Shown one piece after another: positions 35,802 through 44,221 of a stretch of DNA of 64,000 bases. The position numbers and the translations under genes were made by a program. The DNA is from Vibrio panuliri (GTDB taxonomy: Bacteria > Pseudomonadota > Gammaproteobacteria > Enterobacterales > Vibrionaceae). Within the stretch, counting starts at the first letter, position 1. The number at the start of each line of letters is the position of its first letter. The notes beneath the pieces are model-generated. The model saw nothing but the letters and a program-made list of their open reading frames with translations, searched no databases and was not told the origin of the DNA. The DNA lies in NCBI RefSeq assembly GCF_009938205.1, contig NZ_AP019654.1:1116001-1180000 (forward strand). The letters run 5' to 3'.

Positions 35802-36521
35802 ATGAAGGTAAATTTCTTTGTTACCTGTATCTGCGACACAGTAAAGTCTGAAGTTGCAAAGAAAACAGTTTTACTACTTGAAGAGCTCGGCTGCGAGATT
35901 CTATTCCCTAAAATGCAGGGCTGCTGCGGTCAACCTTCGCTAAATAGCGGCTATATCGAGCAAAGTAAGCCAGCGATGAAAAACTTGATTGAAGCGTTTG
36001 AGGGGAATGATTATCCCATCGTGACGCCTGCGGGCTCTTGCGCTGCGGCAATCAAAAAATACCCAGAATATCTAGCTGATGAACCACAGTGGGCGGCGCG
36101 GGCGCAAAATGTCGCTGACCGCTTGTATGAGCTTACTCAGTTTATCGTTAACCAATTGGGTGTCACGAACGTCGGTGCCCGTCTCAAAGGCCGCGCGGTT
36201 TATCATCCGTCATGCAGCTTAATCCGTAAGCTGGGTGTACGTGAAGAACCACTAGCATTGCTTGCGGCGGTAGAAGGCCTTGAAATGGTGCCGATTAAAA
36301 ACCAAGAAACCTGCTGCGGTTTCGGCGGGACGTTCTCAGTCAAAATGGCTGAAATTTCGGGTGAGATGGTGAAAGAGAAGGTGCAGCACATCAGTGAGGT
36401 TGAACCGGACTTTTTGATTGGTGCGGATAGTAGTTGCCTCATCAATATCGGTGGACGCGTTTCTCGTGAAGGCAAGCCTGTCAAAGTGATGCACATCGTT
36501 GATGTGTTGTTAAGCCGATAG
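35802..36521 (+). CDS. lutA: L-lactate oxidation protein LutA/LldE
   Basis: 239-aa iron-sulfur protein with two cysteine-rich CCG domains (QGCCGQP with AGSCAA, and ETCCGFGG with ADSSC). LutA/LldE is one of three subunits of the LutABC complex that oxidises L-lactate to pyruvate. Typical length. It lies 97 bases after lldP and 13 bases before lutB. Confidence 0.93.
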   Translation: MKVNFFVTCICDTVKSEVAKKTVLLLEELGCEILFPKMQGCCGQPSLNSGYIEQSKPAMKNLIEAFEGNDYPIVTPAGSCAAAIKKYPEYLADEPQWAARAQNVADRLYELTQFIVNQLGVTNVGARLKGRAVYHPSCSLIRKLGVREEPLALLAAVEGLEMVPIKNQETCCGFGGTFSVKMAEISGEMVKEKVQHISEVEPDFLIGADSSCLINIGGRVSREGKPVKVMHIVDVLLSR

Positions 36522-36534
36522 GAGTGACTGGATT

Positions 36535-37950
36535 ATGTCGATGAAAACCAGCAATGAGAACTTCAAACAACGTATTGATGTTCACATGAAAGATGAGTTC
36601 ATGCTTAAGTCGGTTGCCAATGCTCAAGAGCGCATGTTTGCCAATCGTCAAATTGCAGCGGACAAACTAGGTAACTGGGAACAGTGGCGTGAGATGGGGA
36701 TGGATATCCGCAACCATGTGTTGGAGAACCTAGATTACTACCTACATCAACTGAGTGAGAAAGTGCTAGATAATGGTGGTCATGTTTTCTTTGCCAAGAC
36801 TGCGCAGCAAGCTACGGATTATATTGAAGGTATTATCCAAGCAAAAAATGCTAAGAAGGTAGTGAAGTCGAAATCAATGGTGACTGAAGAGATTGGCCTT
36901 AACCAAATGATTCAGCGCAATGATTGTGAAGTGATTGAAACCGACCTAGGTGAGTATATTCTGCAAGTGGATGATTGCGATCCACCGTCACACATTGTTG
37001 TGCCTGCTTTACATAAAAACCGCACCCAGATTAAAGATATCTTTAAAGATAAGCTCAATTATCAAGGTAGTGACGACCCAGAGGAAATGACTCGCTTTGT
37101 GCGTAATCATATTCGTCACGATTTCTTAGAAGCGGACATTGGTATCACGGGTTGTAACTTTGCAGTCGCTGAATCAGGCACGATTGCATTAGTGACCAAT
37201 GAAGGCAATGCTCGCTTAGCCACTAGCTTACCTAAAACGCACATTGCTGTAATGGGCATGGAGCGTATGGTGCCAACTTTTGAAGAGTTGGACATCGTGA
37301 TTAGTTTGCTGTGTCGCAGTGCGGTAGGTTTACCATTGACCGGGTATGTGACAGCGTTGACTGGGCCAAGAGAAGATGACCAAGTTGACGGGCCGGAAGA
37401 GTTCCACTTGGTGATTGTTGATAATGGTCGCTCTGAAATCCTCGGCTCGGAATTTCGTGATATTTTACGCTGTGTGCGCTGCGCTGCCTGTGTGAATACC
37501 TGCCCAGCTTATCGCCATATTGGCGGTCAATCTTATGGCTCGATTTATTCGGGACCAATTGGCGCGGTGCTTTCTCCATTGCTCGGTGGTTACGATGATT
37601 TTAAAGAGCTGCCTTATGCCTGCAGCCTTTGTAAAGCATGTCATGATGTTTGCCCAGTGAAAATACCGCTATCCGATTTACTGCTTAAACATCGCGAAAA
37701 AATGGCGCAACAAGGTATTACACCGATGAGTGAACGTGCGGTAGTGAAAGGCTTTACCATTATCAACGCGACCCCAATGGTGTGGAATTTAGGCGTCAAA
37801 GTCGGTGCGGTGATGAGCAAAATGCTGATTAAGAACGGCAAAATGCCGTTGAATGTCGGTGCAATTGGTAAGTGGTCACACACTCGTGATCTCCCTCAGG
37901 CGGATGGTGAGTCATTCCGCAGTTGGTTTGAATCTCGAGATAAGAAATAG
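36535..37950 (+). CDS. lutB: L-lactate oxidation iron-sulfur protein LutB/LldF
   Basis: 471-aa subunit of LutABC. The N-terminal LUD domain carries GCNFAVAESGTIALVTNEGN. Two ferredoxin-type clusters follow (CVRCAACVNTCP and CSLCKACHDVCP). The C-terminal tail is typical of the family. GGAG about ten bases before the ATG acts as ribosome-binding site. The stop is followed after 11 bases by the preferred lutC start. Confidence 0.95.
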   Translation: MSMKTSNENFKQRIDVHMKDEFMLKSVANAQERMFANRQIAADKLGNWEQWREMGMDIRNHVLENLDYYLHQLSEKVLDNGGHVFFAKTAQQATDYIEGIIQAKNAKKVVKSKSMVTEEIGLNQMIQRNDCEVIETDLGEYILQVDDCDPPSHIVVPALHKNRTQIKDIFKDKLNYQGSDDPEEMTRFVRNHIRHDFLEADIGITGCNFAVAESGTIALVTNEGNARLATSLPKTHIAVMGMERMVPTFEELDIVISLLCRSAVGLPLTGYVTALTGPREDDQVDGPEEFHLVIVDNGRSEILGSEFRDILRCVRCAACVNTCPAYRHIGGQSYGSIYSGPIGAVLSPLLGGYDDFKELPYACSLCKACHDVCPVKIPLSDLLLKHREKMAQQGITPMSERAVVKGFTIINATPMVWNLGVKVGAVMSKMLIKNGKMPLNVGAIGKWSHTRDLPQADGESFRSWFESRDKK

Positions 37951-37961
37951 GAGTGATGGCG

Positions 37962-38717
37962 ATGTCGAATACAGTTAACAGAGAACAGCGTTTACATAAC
38001 CGCTCAGATTTTCTGGCCAATATTGCCCAGCAACTTGGTCGTGACAAACCACTCAACCAAGTGGAGCGTCCTGCGCTGCGCCATACCTGTCACAAAGAGG
38101 TGATGGCAAACTTTACTCAAGATGATCTTAAAAACGAACTGGTTCGTTACACCGAAACTTCACTCGGTGCGAAGGCGGTCGTCACGACGAAGGCAGAACT
38201 GGAAAACGCGCTAAAACAAGTGTGCTTTGATTACTGCCAAGATGACCAAGGCAATACCCTGGCGGGGGAAACGATTATCTCTGCTTCTCCTGCGTTGCTT
38301 GAACTGGTGTCTCCATCTGCGTTAGCTAACGATGAGCACCATGTTCATGTCTGGGATGCTGCTGCGGGATTTGCGGCGAACATTGCTATCGCAGAACGCG
38401 CAAAAGTGGGGATTGTCTGGGCAGAACAAGCCTTGGCGGAATCGGGCACTATGGTTTTATATAGCCAAGTGAATCAAGGGCGAGCAGTCAGTTTGTTGCC
38501 TGAAGCGTCAGTGTTTGTGGTGGCGAAAAGCCACTTAATGCCTCGCTTAACTCAAGCTACCGCGCTGTTGCATCAAAAAGCGAGCCAAGGCGAGCGAGTG
38601 CCATCTTGCGTTAACTTTATCTCCGGTCCTAGTTCGACTGCGGATATTGAATTGATCAAAGTTGTTGGTGTGCATGGCCCAGTGTTCGCTACTTACGTGA
38701 TTATTGACGATATGTAG
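37962..38717 (+). CDS. lutC: Lactate utilization protein LutC/LldG
   Basis: 251-aa LUD-domain protein, third subunit of LutABC, with GIVWAEQALAESGTMVL and FISGPSSTADIE motifs of the family. The frame opens at GTG 37953, but AGGAG (37949-37953) is best spaced for ATG 37962. Last gene of the lactate operon. Confidence 0.9.
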   Translation: MSNTVNREQRLHNRSDFLANIAQQLGRDKPLNQVERPALRHTCHKEVMANFTQDDLKNELVRYTETSLGAKAVVTTKAELENALKQVCFDYCQDDQGNTLAGETIISASPALLELVSPSALANDEHHVHVWDAAAGFAANIAIAERAKVGIVWAEQALAESGTMVLYSQVNQGRAVSLLPEASVFVVAKSHLMPRLTQATALLHQKASQGERVPSCVNFISGPSSTADIELIKVVGVHGPVFATYVIIDDM

Positions 38718-38827
38718 TGACGTGATGGTGTCACGCCACCATAGAATTAAGAGTTTGCTCGTTGGGAACACTGTGCCCTTCTCCCCCCGCATATTATGTG
38801 GCAAGGGCTAACAGGAAATAGAGCAAC

Positions 38828-38857
38828 AAGGCACACCCTTTGGGCTGTGCCTTTTTT
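38828..38857 (+). terminator. Terminator of the lactate operon
   Basis: Stem AAGGCACA / TGTGCCTT extended by CCC/GGG in the apex, with a six-T tail, 110 bases after lutC. Confidence 0.88.
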
Positions 38858-38868
38858 CGTTATATAAT
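38840..38868 (+). promoter_or_regulatory. Promoter of the LysR gene overlapping the terminator
   Basis: TATAAT (38863-38868) lies 17 bases after TTGGGC (38840-38845), which is inside the 3' half of the lactate terminator hairpin. A perfect -10 with acceptable -35 and spacing suggests a compact terminator-promoter junction. Confidence 0.5.
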
Positions 38869-38913
38869 CGGCCTCATTCATACCGATTAATTGACTAGTC
38901 GTGAGAGCAGGGT

Positions 38914-39816
38914 ATGCCACATATAGATGATCTGGTTCTATTTACTCAAGTGGTTGAGCATGGCTCGTTTAGCCAAGTTGCGCAGGCAAACCACATTACT
39001 AAATCTATGGTAAGTAAACGAGTGAGCAAGTTAGAGACCGATTTGGGGACACAGTTGCTCTATCGAACCACTCGTAAGCTTACACTGACCGAGGCGGGAG
39101 AAGTGCTGTACTATCGCGCCAAAGACATTAACGCTGCGGCTAAGGCGGCGTTCGATGCTGTTACGGGATACAACGAGAACCTCTCTGGTCACATTCGGAT
39201 GTCAGTCCCCACTATTTCTGGTGAGCTGTTGCTTGCAGAAGCGATTTCAGATTTTTGCCAACAAAACCCCGGTTTAACGGTCGATATGGCGATGGAGAAT
39301 GACTTTGTTGATCTTGTCGCTGACAATTACGATCTCGTCATTCGCACCGGTTATTTAGAAGACTCCAGCCTGATTGCTCGTTTTATTTTTAACTCCCACT
39401 GGGCGATATGCGCGTCCCCTGAGTACTTAGCAAAACATGGCACGCCTGATATGCCAACCGATTTGCGAAAGCACAATTGCTTAGGTTATACCCATCAAAG
39501 TGGTGGAACCTTTGACTGGCAGTTTAAAAACAACAGTGACGTCTACACGGTGAAGGTGAACGGTAACTTCTCTTCCAATAACGCCGCGGCACTGCGAAAG
39601 ACAGCTTTGGCAGGCAATGGCTTGGCATACCTACCTATGTGTCTAATCTATGATGACATTCAACAGGGAAATCTGGTTGAGGTGCTTGCTCAACATAGTG
39701 CGAAAGTCGTGGGTGTCTATGCGGTTTACCCCTATACCAAGAAGCCCGCGAAACGTATCCAAGTTTTGATTGAACATATTCGGCAGCGTTATCTTTCTAT
39801 GCAGGAGTGCTTTTAA
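38914..39816 (+). CDS. LysR-family transcriptional regulator
   Basis: 300 aa, CrgA/AaeR-like branch. The N-terminal HTH reads FTQVVEHGSFSQVAQANHITKSMVSKRVSKLE, followed by the RTTRKLTLTEAGE linker and a C-terminal effector domain (DLVIRTGYLEDSSLIAR). It stands alone after the lactate operon with its own promoter; it might regulate that operon, but nothing shows this. Effector unknown. Confidence 0.9.
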   Translation: MPHIDDLVLFTQVVEHGSFSQVAQANHITKSMVSKRVSKLETDLGTQLLYRTTRKLTLTEAGEVLYYRAKDINAAAKAAFDAVTGYNENLSGHIRMSVPTISGELLLAEAISDFCQQNPGLTVDMAMENDFVDLVADNYDLVIRTGYLEDSSLIARFIFNSHWAICASPEYLAKHGTPDMPTDLRKHNCLGYTHQSGGTFDWQFKNNSDVYTVKVNGNFSSNNAAALRKTALAGNGLAYLPMCLIYDDIQQGNLVEVLAQHSAKVVGVYAVYPYTKKPAKRIQVLIEHIRQRYLSMQECF

Positions 39817-39981
39817 GGATAAACCTCTTGTAATGAGGTGTATCGGTAGCTCAAGCCTCCATTAATCATTGAAAAAGTGAATAAAAAACGATCCACTTTT
39901 GCTGAAAATATGATTAAATAGAACAATGTACTGCAAATAGTGCAAATAACAATAATAAATCAATAGGATGAAAGTAGGTTA

Positions 39982-41277
39982 ATGTTTTTCAATAAGAAAA
40001 AGGCCGTGGTTAAACCAACGTTTGCTGACAATTTGTACAAAGCAATCTTCAATAATACCGCCTATATAGAGTTTGATACCAATGGCAATATTCTGACAGC
40101 GAGTGACAAGTTCTTAAACTGCGTCGGATATAGCTTGGATGAAGTTAAAAATAAGCATCACCGCATGTTTTGTGATAGCCACTATACCCATAGCGCAGAA
40201 TACGCGGATTTTTGGCGCTCTCTAGCAGCAGGAAAAGCCTTTGATGGCACGTTTACTCGCATCTGCAAAGATGGCAGCTATGTAATTTTATCAGCGACTT
40301 ACATTCCCGTTATCGACGATCAAGGTCAGGTGGAGCGCGTGTTCAAGGTCGCCAATGACGTGACTAGCATGCACAAGACCGAAGCGCAGAAACAGAGTGT
40401 GATTGATGCACTTAACAAATCGATGGCCGTGATTGAATTTTCCATTGATGGGGAAGTGATCAGCGCCAACAAAAATTTCCTCTCTACCCTTAAATATCGT
40501 GAAAGCGAAATTGTGGGTCAGCACCATCGAATTTTCTGTTTTGATGAGTTTTACCGAGAAAATCCAGACTTTTGGAATGACCTAAGAGCTGGCAAACATA
40601 AGTCAGGGCAGTTCTTACGTAAAGATGCTTTTGGGCAGAATGTTTGGATTGAAGCTACGTATAACCCGATCTTTGATGAGCATGGTGAAGTCTCGAGTGT
40701 GATTAAGTTTGCCGCGGATGTGACCGATCAGGTAGAGCGCAATCTTGCCATTTCTCAAGCCGCGGAGGTGGCATACAGCACGTCGGTTGAAACCTCACAA
40801 ATTGCGCTTGAAGGCTCAAAATTATTGCAAGAGTCGGTTGAGGTTTCGCAGGAAATTAGTGAAAAAGTAGCGGGCGCAGCGGCTAAAGTGGCCGATCTTA
40901 ACCAACGTTCGCATAATATTTCTCAGATTGTCTCTACCATCAAAGGGATTGCCGAGCAAACCAACTTGCTGGCATTAAATGCGGCGATTGAAGCGGCACG
41001 AGCCGGAGAGCAGGGCAGAGGTTTTGCTGTGGTTGCCGATGAAGTGAGAAAGCTAGCGTCTCGCACCGCAGAATCGACGGCGGAAATCACCCATGTAGTT
41101 GATGAAAACCAAGATGTGACCACTGACATTACGACATTTATGCAAGAGGTCGCGTCGATTTCAGACCTTGGTAGCGCGAAGATGTCGGAAGTTTCGACCG
41201 TGATGGAAGAGATCTACCAAGGGGCGGAAAACGTCTCTAATACAGTGATGCGTTTAAACGAACAGAAGTTGGCTTAA
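39982..41277 (+). CDS. Soluble PAS-domain chemoreceptor (BdlA-like)
   Basis: 431 aa with no transmembrane segment. Two PAS domains (about residues 15-130 and 137-250; each contains a GxHHRMFC- or GQHHRIFC-type motif and a PAC end) precede a methyl-accepting signalling domain with [15 protein letters not shown] and [11 protein letters not shown] near residue 328. This architecture matches BdlA, which links redox or c-di-GMP cues to biofilm dispersal in Pseudomonas. The cytoplasmic sensor may bind haem or flavin, but no ligand residue is certain. Confidence 0.9.
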   Translation: MFFNKKKAVVKPTFADNLYKAIFNNTAYIEFDTNGNILTASDKFLNCVGYSLDEVKNKHHRMFCDSHYTHSAEYADFWRSLAAGKAFDGTFTRICKDGSYVILSATYIPVIDDQGQVERVFKVANDVTSMHKTEAQKQSVIDALNKSMAVIEFSIDGEVISANKNFLSTLKYRESEIVGQHHRIFCFDEFYRENPDFWNDLRAGKHKSGQFLRKDAFGQNVWIEATYNPIFDEHGEVSSVIKFAADVTDQVERNLAISQAAEVAYSTSVETSQIALEGSKLLQESVEVSQEISEKVAGAAAKVADLNQRSHNISQIVSTIKGIAEQTNLLALNAAIEAARAGEQGRGFAVVADEVRKLASRTAESTAEITHVVDENQDVTTDITTFMQEVASISDLGSAKMSEVSTVMEEIYQGAENVSNTVMRLNEQKLA

Positions 41278-41342
41278 GATAAAACAAAGCCTGTCGCGGT
41301 AGCTGGACGGGCTTTGATTGTATTGCTGACCGCTTGCCAATA

Positions 41343-41591
41343 TTAGTGCTTTGGCTGCACGCCGTTGCGCACCATATCTTGGCCGGTTTTAAATACTTCT
41401 TCACTAACCCAGCGGCCGAGAATTAATTGGTGTTTGTCATCTAACACGGCGACAAAATGGCGACCATCGGCATTACTGGTTGCAAGTGCTACACCACCCA
41501 CGTTTTGTAGACCTAGAATGCCACTTTCAACCGCGGTTAAAAAAGCCGCTAACTCGTCTAGGTTCTCAATTACACGTTCGTCTTTAATCAT
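41343..41591 (-). CDS. Small conserved-looking hypothetical protein
   Basis: 82 aa, not recognised. The sequence (GILGLQNVGGVALATSNADGRHFVAVLDDKHQ) looks like an alpha/beta fold rather than random translation. A purine-rich AGAG lies before the ATG. It is convergent with the chemoreceptor. An overlapping frame exists on the other strand, so the call is moderate. Confidence 0.55.
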   Translation of the reverse strand: MIKDERVIENLDELAAFLTAVESGILGLQNVGGVALATSNADGRHFVAVLDDKHQLILGRWVSEEVFKTGQDMVRNGVQPKH

Positions 41592-41739
41592 CTTTAAACT
41601 CTCTGATTGTTACTCGAGTATCGGTTCCACTCGAATGCTTGGGTAGCGCGTGCAGTTTGCGCTTAAATACGGTGTGCAGTACTTTACTCACCCTGCCACG
41701 CAAAATCTATCCCTAATCGACCTTAGAAGAGCAAGATCA

Positions 41740-42195
41740 TCAATCAAGCGTGATGGCAAAGAACTCACAAGCATTTAAGCAATCTCCACAGCCAGTGCAA
41801 AGTTCAGCGTCGACGGTTGCAGCGCTACCAGCATTGACGGTGATCGCATTATGTTGGCACGTTTCAACACAAGATTGGCAATATTGAGCTAACTTGTCAC
41901 TACAACGAAAGTTGATACTGGCTTTGAGCTTCTGGTGGGTTAAAGCGCCCGTGCGACAAGCTTGTACACATTGGTGGCAGTGGTCGCAATCTCCACTTAA
42001 CACTGGGTAGCCAAGCTCAAGCGTGATGGCATTTGAGGGACAGGCTGAAACGCAGCGCGCGCACTGATCACACAGTTGTAAAAAGTGTACTTCTTCAAGT
42101 GCTTGCGGGGGACGCACAAAACCATCAGAAGGCTCATGATAAGTGGGGCGTAAGCGTTCAAACAAGGCGCGTCGTGAAGGATTAAGCTCAGTCAT
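41740..42195 (-). CDS. NapF-like ferredoxin-type protein
   Basis: 151 aa with four cysteine clusters of 4Fe-4S type (CDQCARCVSACP, CDHCHQCVQACR, CQSCVETCQ, CTGCGDCLNACE). NapF-type proteins help mature or feed electrons to periplasmic molybdoenzymes. It overlaps the chaperone gene upstream by one base (TAATG), so it belongs to the dms operon and probably serves this reductase rather than a nitrate reductase. Confidence 0.85.
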   Translation of the reverse strand: MTELNPSRRALFERLRPTYHEPSDGFVRPPQALEEVHFLQLCDQCARCVSACPSNAITLELGYPVLSGDCDHCHQCVQACRTGALTHQKLKASINFRCSDKLAQYCQSCVETCQHNAITVNAGSAATVDAELCTGCGDCLNACEFFAITLD

Positions 42196-42785
42196 TATTT
42201 ATACAACTTGATTGGTTCGATATTAAGCCCAATTTCTTCTTTGACTTGGTTGAGAAAGAGTGCGGCTAAGCTGGCTAAATCCGCATAGAATTGGCTGTCA
42301 GTATTGCTCGCAAGTAACTCAAGGTATCGGCTACTCCAAGGAAGTAAGTGTACCGATAGAAACTCAATCAAAGCGACTTGATTGCCTTCTTCAATTAGCA
42401 ATGCCATTGCCCACATCATTAAACCAAAATGGTCGAGTGGTTGATTTTTGATCTCAAAATCGATCCCAACTCGATTAAGAAATTGATAGTACGCCGCAGT
42501 CGAGTCTCCCATCACCAAGTTATCACGATTTTGGTAGACCGACCCCCAAGGTGGCGCGAGTAGTGAGCCTTGGCCTTCAAATAGTAATGAAAAGTTATAT
42601 TTAGTGGCTGAGTAGCGATGCTGCTCAAGTGATGTAATGAGATTATTGACGCTTTCTAACTCTTGCCATTGATAAGCGTGCGCCAGTGACTCAAGGCTAT
42701 TGAGTGTTGCGAGGTTAATTTCTTCATCGGGTGCGTAATAAAATAGAGCGCCAAGAGCACGTGGTAGTATAGCTAAGTTATTCAT
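42195..42785 (-). CDS. TorD-family molybdoenzyme chaperone
   Basis: About 196 aa. It is mainly helical and carries the TorD/DmsD fold pattern, with PxDHFGLMMWAMALL in the middle. Such chaperones bind the Tat signal of the catalytic subunit and hold it until the cofactor is inserted. The frame is open from 42845, overlapping dmsC, but ATG 42785 (MNNLAILPRALGALF) is the natural start. A hairpin lies between dmsC and this gene. No strong ribosome-binding site is seen. Confidence 0.82.
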   Translation of the reverse strand: MNNLAILPRALGALFYYAPDEEINLATLNSLESLAHAYQWQELESVNNLITSLEQHRYSATKYNFSLLFEGQGSLLAPPWGSVYQNRDNLVMGDSTAAYYQFLNRVGIDFEIKNQPLDHFGLMMWAMALLIEEGNQVALIEFLSVHLLPWSSRYLELLASNTDSQFYADLASLAALFLNQVKEEIGLNIEPIKLYK

Positions 42786-42801
42786 TTTTAATACCAAACT
42801 A

Positions 42802-42818
42802 GGGGAGCCATGCTCCCC
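42802..42818 (-). other. Hairpin between dmsC and the chaperone gene
   Basis: Perfect 7-bp stem GGGGAGC / GCTCCCC with a 3-base loop, 9 bases after the dmsC stop and 17 bases before the chaperone start. No T-tract follows in the direction of transcription, so it more likely controls RNA stability or translation than termination. Confidence 0.6.
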
Positions 42819-42826
42819 TTTATTAA

Positions 42827-43594
42827 TTACATTCCGATATGCCAAAGCTCGAAGAAGCCAATTCGTCCCGCGATTTCAGAAGCGGCGACAAACACAACGG
42901 CTAAAGAGGCGAACTGCGTATTGCCTTTTTTCATCGAAGATAGGCTGACAATCGCAAGACCTGCGAACGCCAGTTTAAGCATCCAAAACAGTGCGTCCTC
43001 ACCAAAGATGCTTGGTGAAGAGAGCCCAATGTTTCCGAAGTAACTCGGCATCAAAATGATACCAACCAGCAGGCTAATGAGCGCGGTGTACTTAAACAAT
43101 CGACTGTCGCAAATGAAGAACACGATGGTCGCGCCCATGATCAGCGCCGTCAATACCATATAAATAGTGGTATAGATATTGTTCCATGCCGTTACACTTT
43201 CGATGGTGTAGATGGTTGGAATCGTGTGTACCAGCACGACACCGGCAAAGGTCGAAAACAAGCTGACTGCCTTGACAGTGTTACTGCCTTGGCGGAACTT
43301 CATGCAGACAATGGCCGCAAACAGTAAACCACCAAATAAGATGGTAGCGATGATTTCATTACTCATTGGCGATTGACCAATCGCGCCTAACGCGTTGAGT
43401 GCTCTCAACGGTTGACCTAGGTGAGTCAAAGAAGCAATACCACCTAAAGCCAGAGCAACGAACGCGCCCCACAATGCTTTCTCATGACCACTGCGCTCCA
43501 CTTTGCCAATCAGAAAGCCAAAGGTAGAGAGCGTTACAATGCCGACAGCGGTTTGTGCCAGAAAGGTAAAAAAGACCAAAGATAGTTCATGCAT
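42827..43594 (-). CDS. dmsC: DMSO reductase membrane anchor subunit DmsC
   Basis: 255 aa with about eight hydrophobic helices and the family pattern HELSLVFFTFLAQTAVG at the start and SLTHLGQPLRALNAL near residue 60. It anchors DmsAB to the membrane and oxidises menaquinol. It overlaps the dmsB stop by one base. Slightly shorter than the E. coli subunit. Confidence 0.9.
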   Translation of the reverse strand: MHELSLVFFTFLAQTAVGIVTLSTFGFLIGKVERSGHEKALWGAFVALALGGIASLTHLGQPLRALNALGAIGQSPMSNEIIATILFGGLLFAAIVCMKFRQGSNTVKAVSLFSTFAGVVLVHTIPTIYTIESVTAWNNIYTTIYMVLTALIMGATIVFFICDSRLFKYTALISLLVGIILMPSYFGNIGLSSPSIFGEDALFWMLKLAFAGLAIVSLSSMKKGNTQFASLAVVFVAASEIAGRIGFFELWHIGM

Positions 43595-44217
43595 TACTTC
43601 ACCTCCGATGGATTTTGCAGCTCACCTACGTTGGCGGTGTTGGCAACGGCATTGTTGTGCGTGCGAACGATAAGGTTCGGACTGGTGATGCGAGAGTCTG
43701 GTAACGGTGCAACATCGCACTGATGACCATACTTGGCGCGTAGCTCGTTGATATCACCAAATTCGATTGCGCGCTGCGGGCATGAGTCAACACAGACGGG
43801 GTTTAGTCCTTGTTGCAAGCGGTCTAAACAGCCATCACACTTAGACATGACTTTTTTCTCTTTGTCGTACTGTGGCGCACCGTATGGACAGCGCATTGCG
43901 CAGTATCGACAGCCAATGCATTTATCTTGGTCAACTAACACTAGACCATTGTCTTCACGTTTATGCATCGCTTGAGTTGGACAGCCTGCGACACAAATTG
44001 GGTCGTCACAGTGGTTACAAGCTACCGAAAGGTAGTAAGCAAAGGTTTGATGAGTCCATGCGCCATCTTGGTCTTTTGCCCATGACCCACCACCATACTC
44101 ATAAACTCGACGAAATTTCCGACCAACATCAATGTCGTTTTTGTCTTTGCAACTCACTTGGCAAGTCTTGCAACCTGAGCAGCGAGATGAATCAATATAA
44201 AAGCCTAATTGTTTCAT
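43594..44217 (-). CDS. dmsB: DMSO reductase iron-sulfur subunit DmsB
   Basis: 207 aa with four 4Fe-4S motifs (CSGCKTCQVSCKD, CNHCDDPICVAGCP, CIGCRYCAMRCPYGAP, CDGCLDRL...CVDSCP). It passes electrons from DmsC to DmsA. Start ATG lies 4 bases after the dmsA stop. Typical length and spacing for the family. Confidence 0.95.
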   Translation of the reverse strand: MKQLGFYIDSSRCSGCKTCQVSCKDKNDIDVGRKFRRVYEYGGGSWAKDQDGAWTHQTFAYYLSVACNHCDDPICVAGCPTQAMHKREDNGLVLVDQDKCIGCRYCAMRCPYGAPQYDKEKKVMSKCDGCLDRLQQGLNPVCVDSCPQRAIEFGDINELRAKYGHQCDVAPLPDSRITSPNLIVRTHNNAVANTANVGELQNPSEVK

Positions 44218-44221
44218 TTAG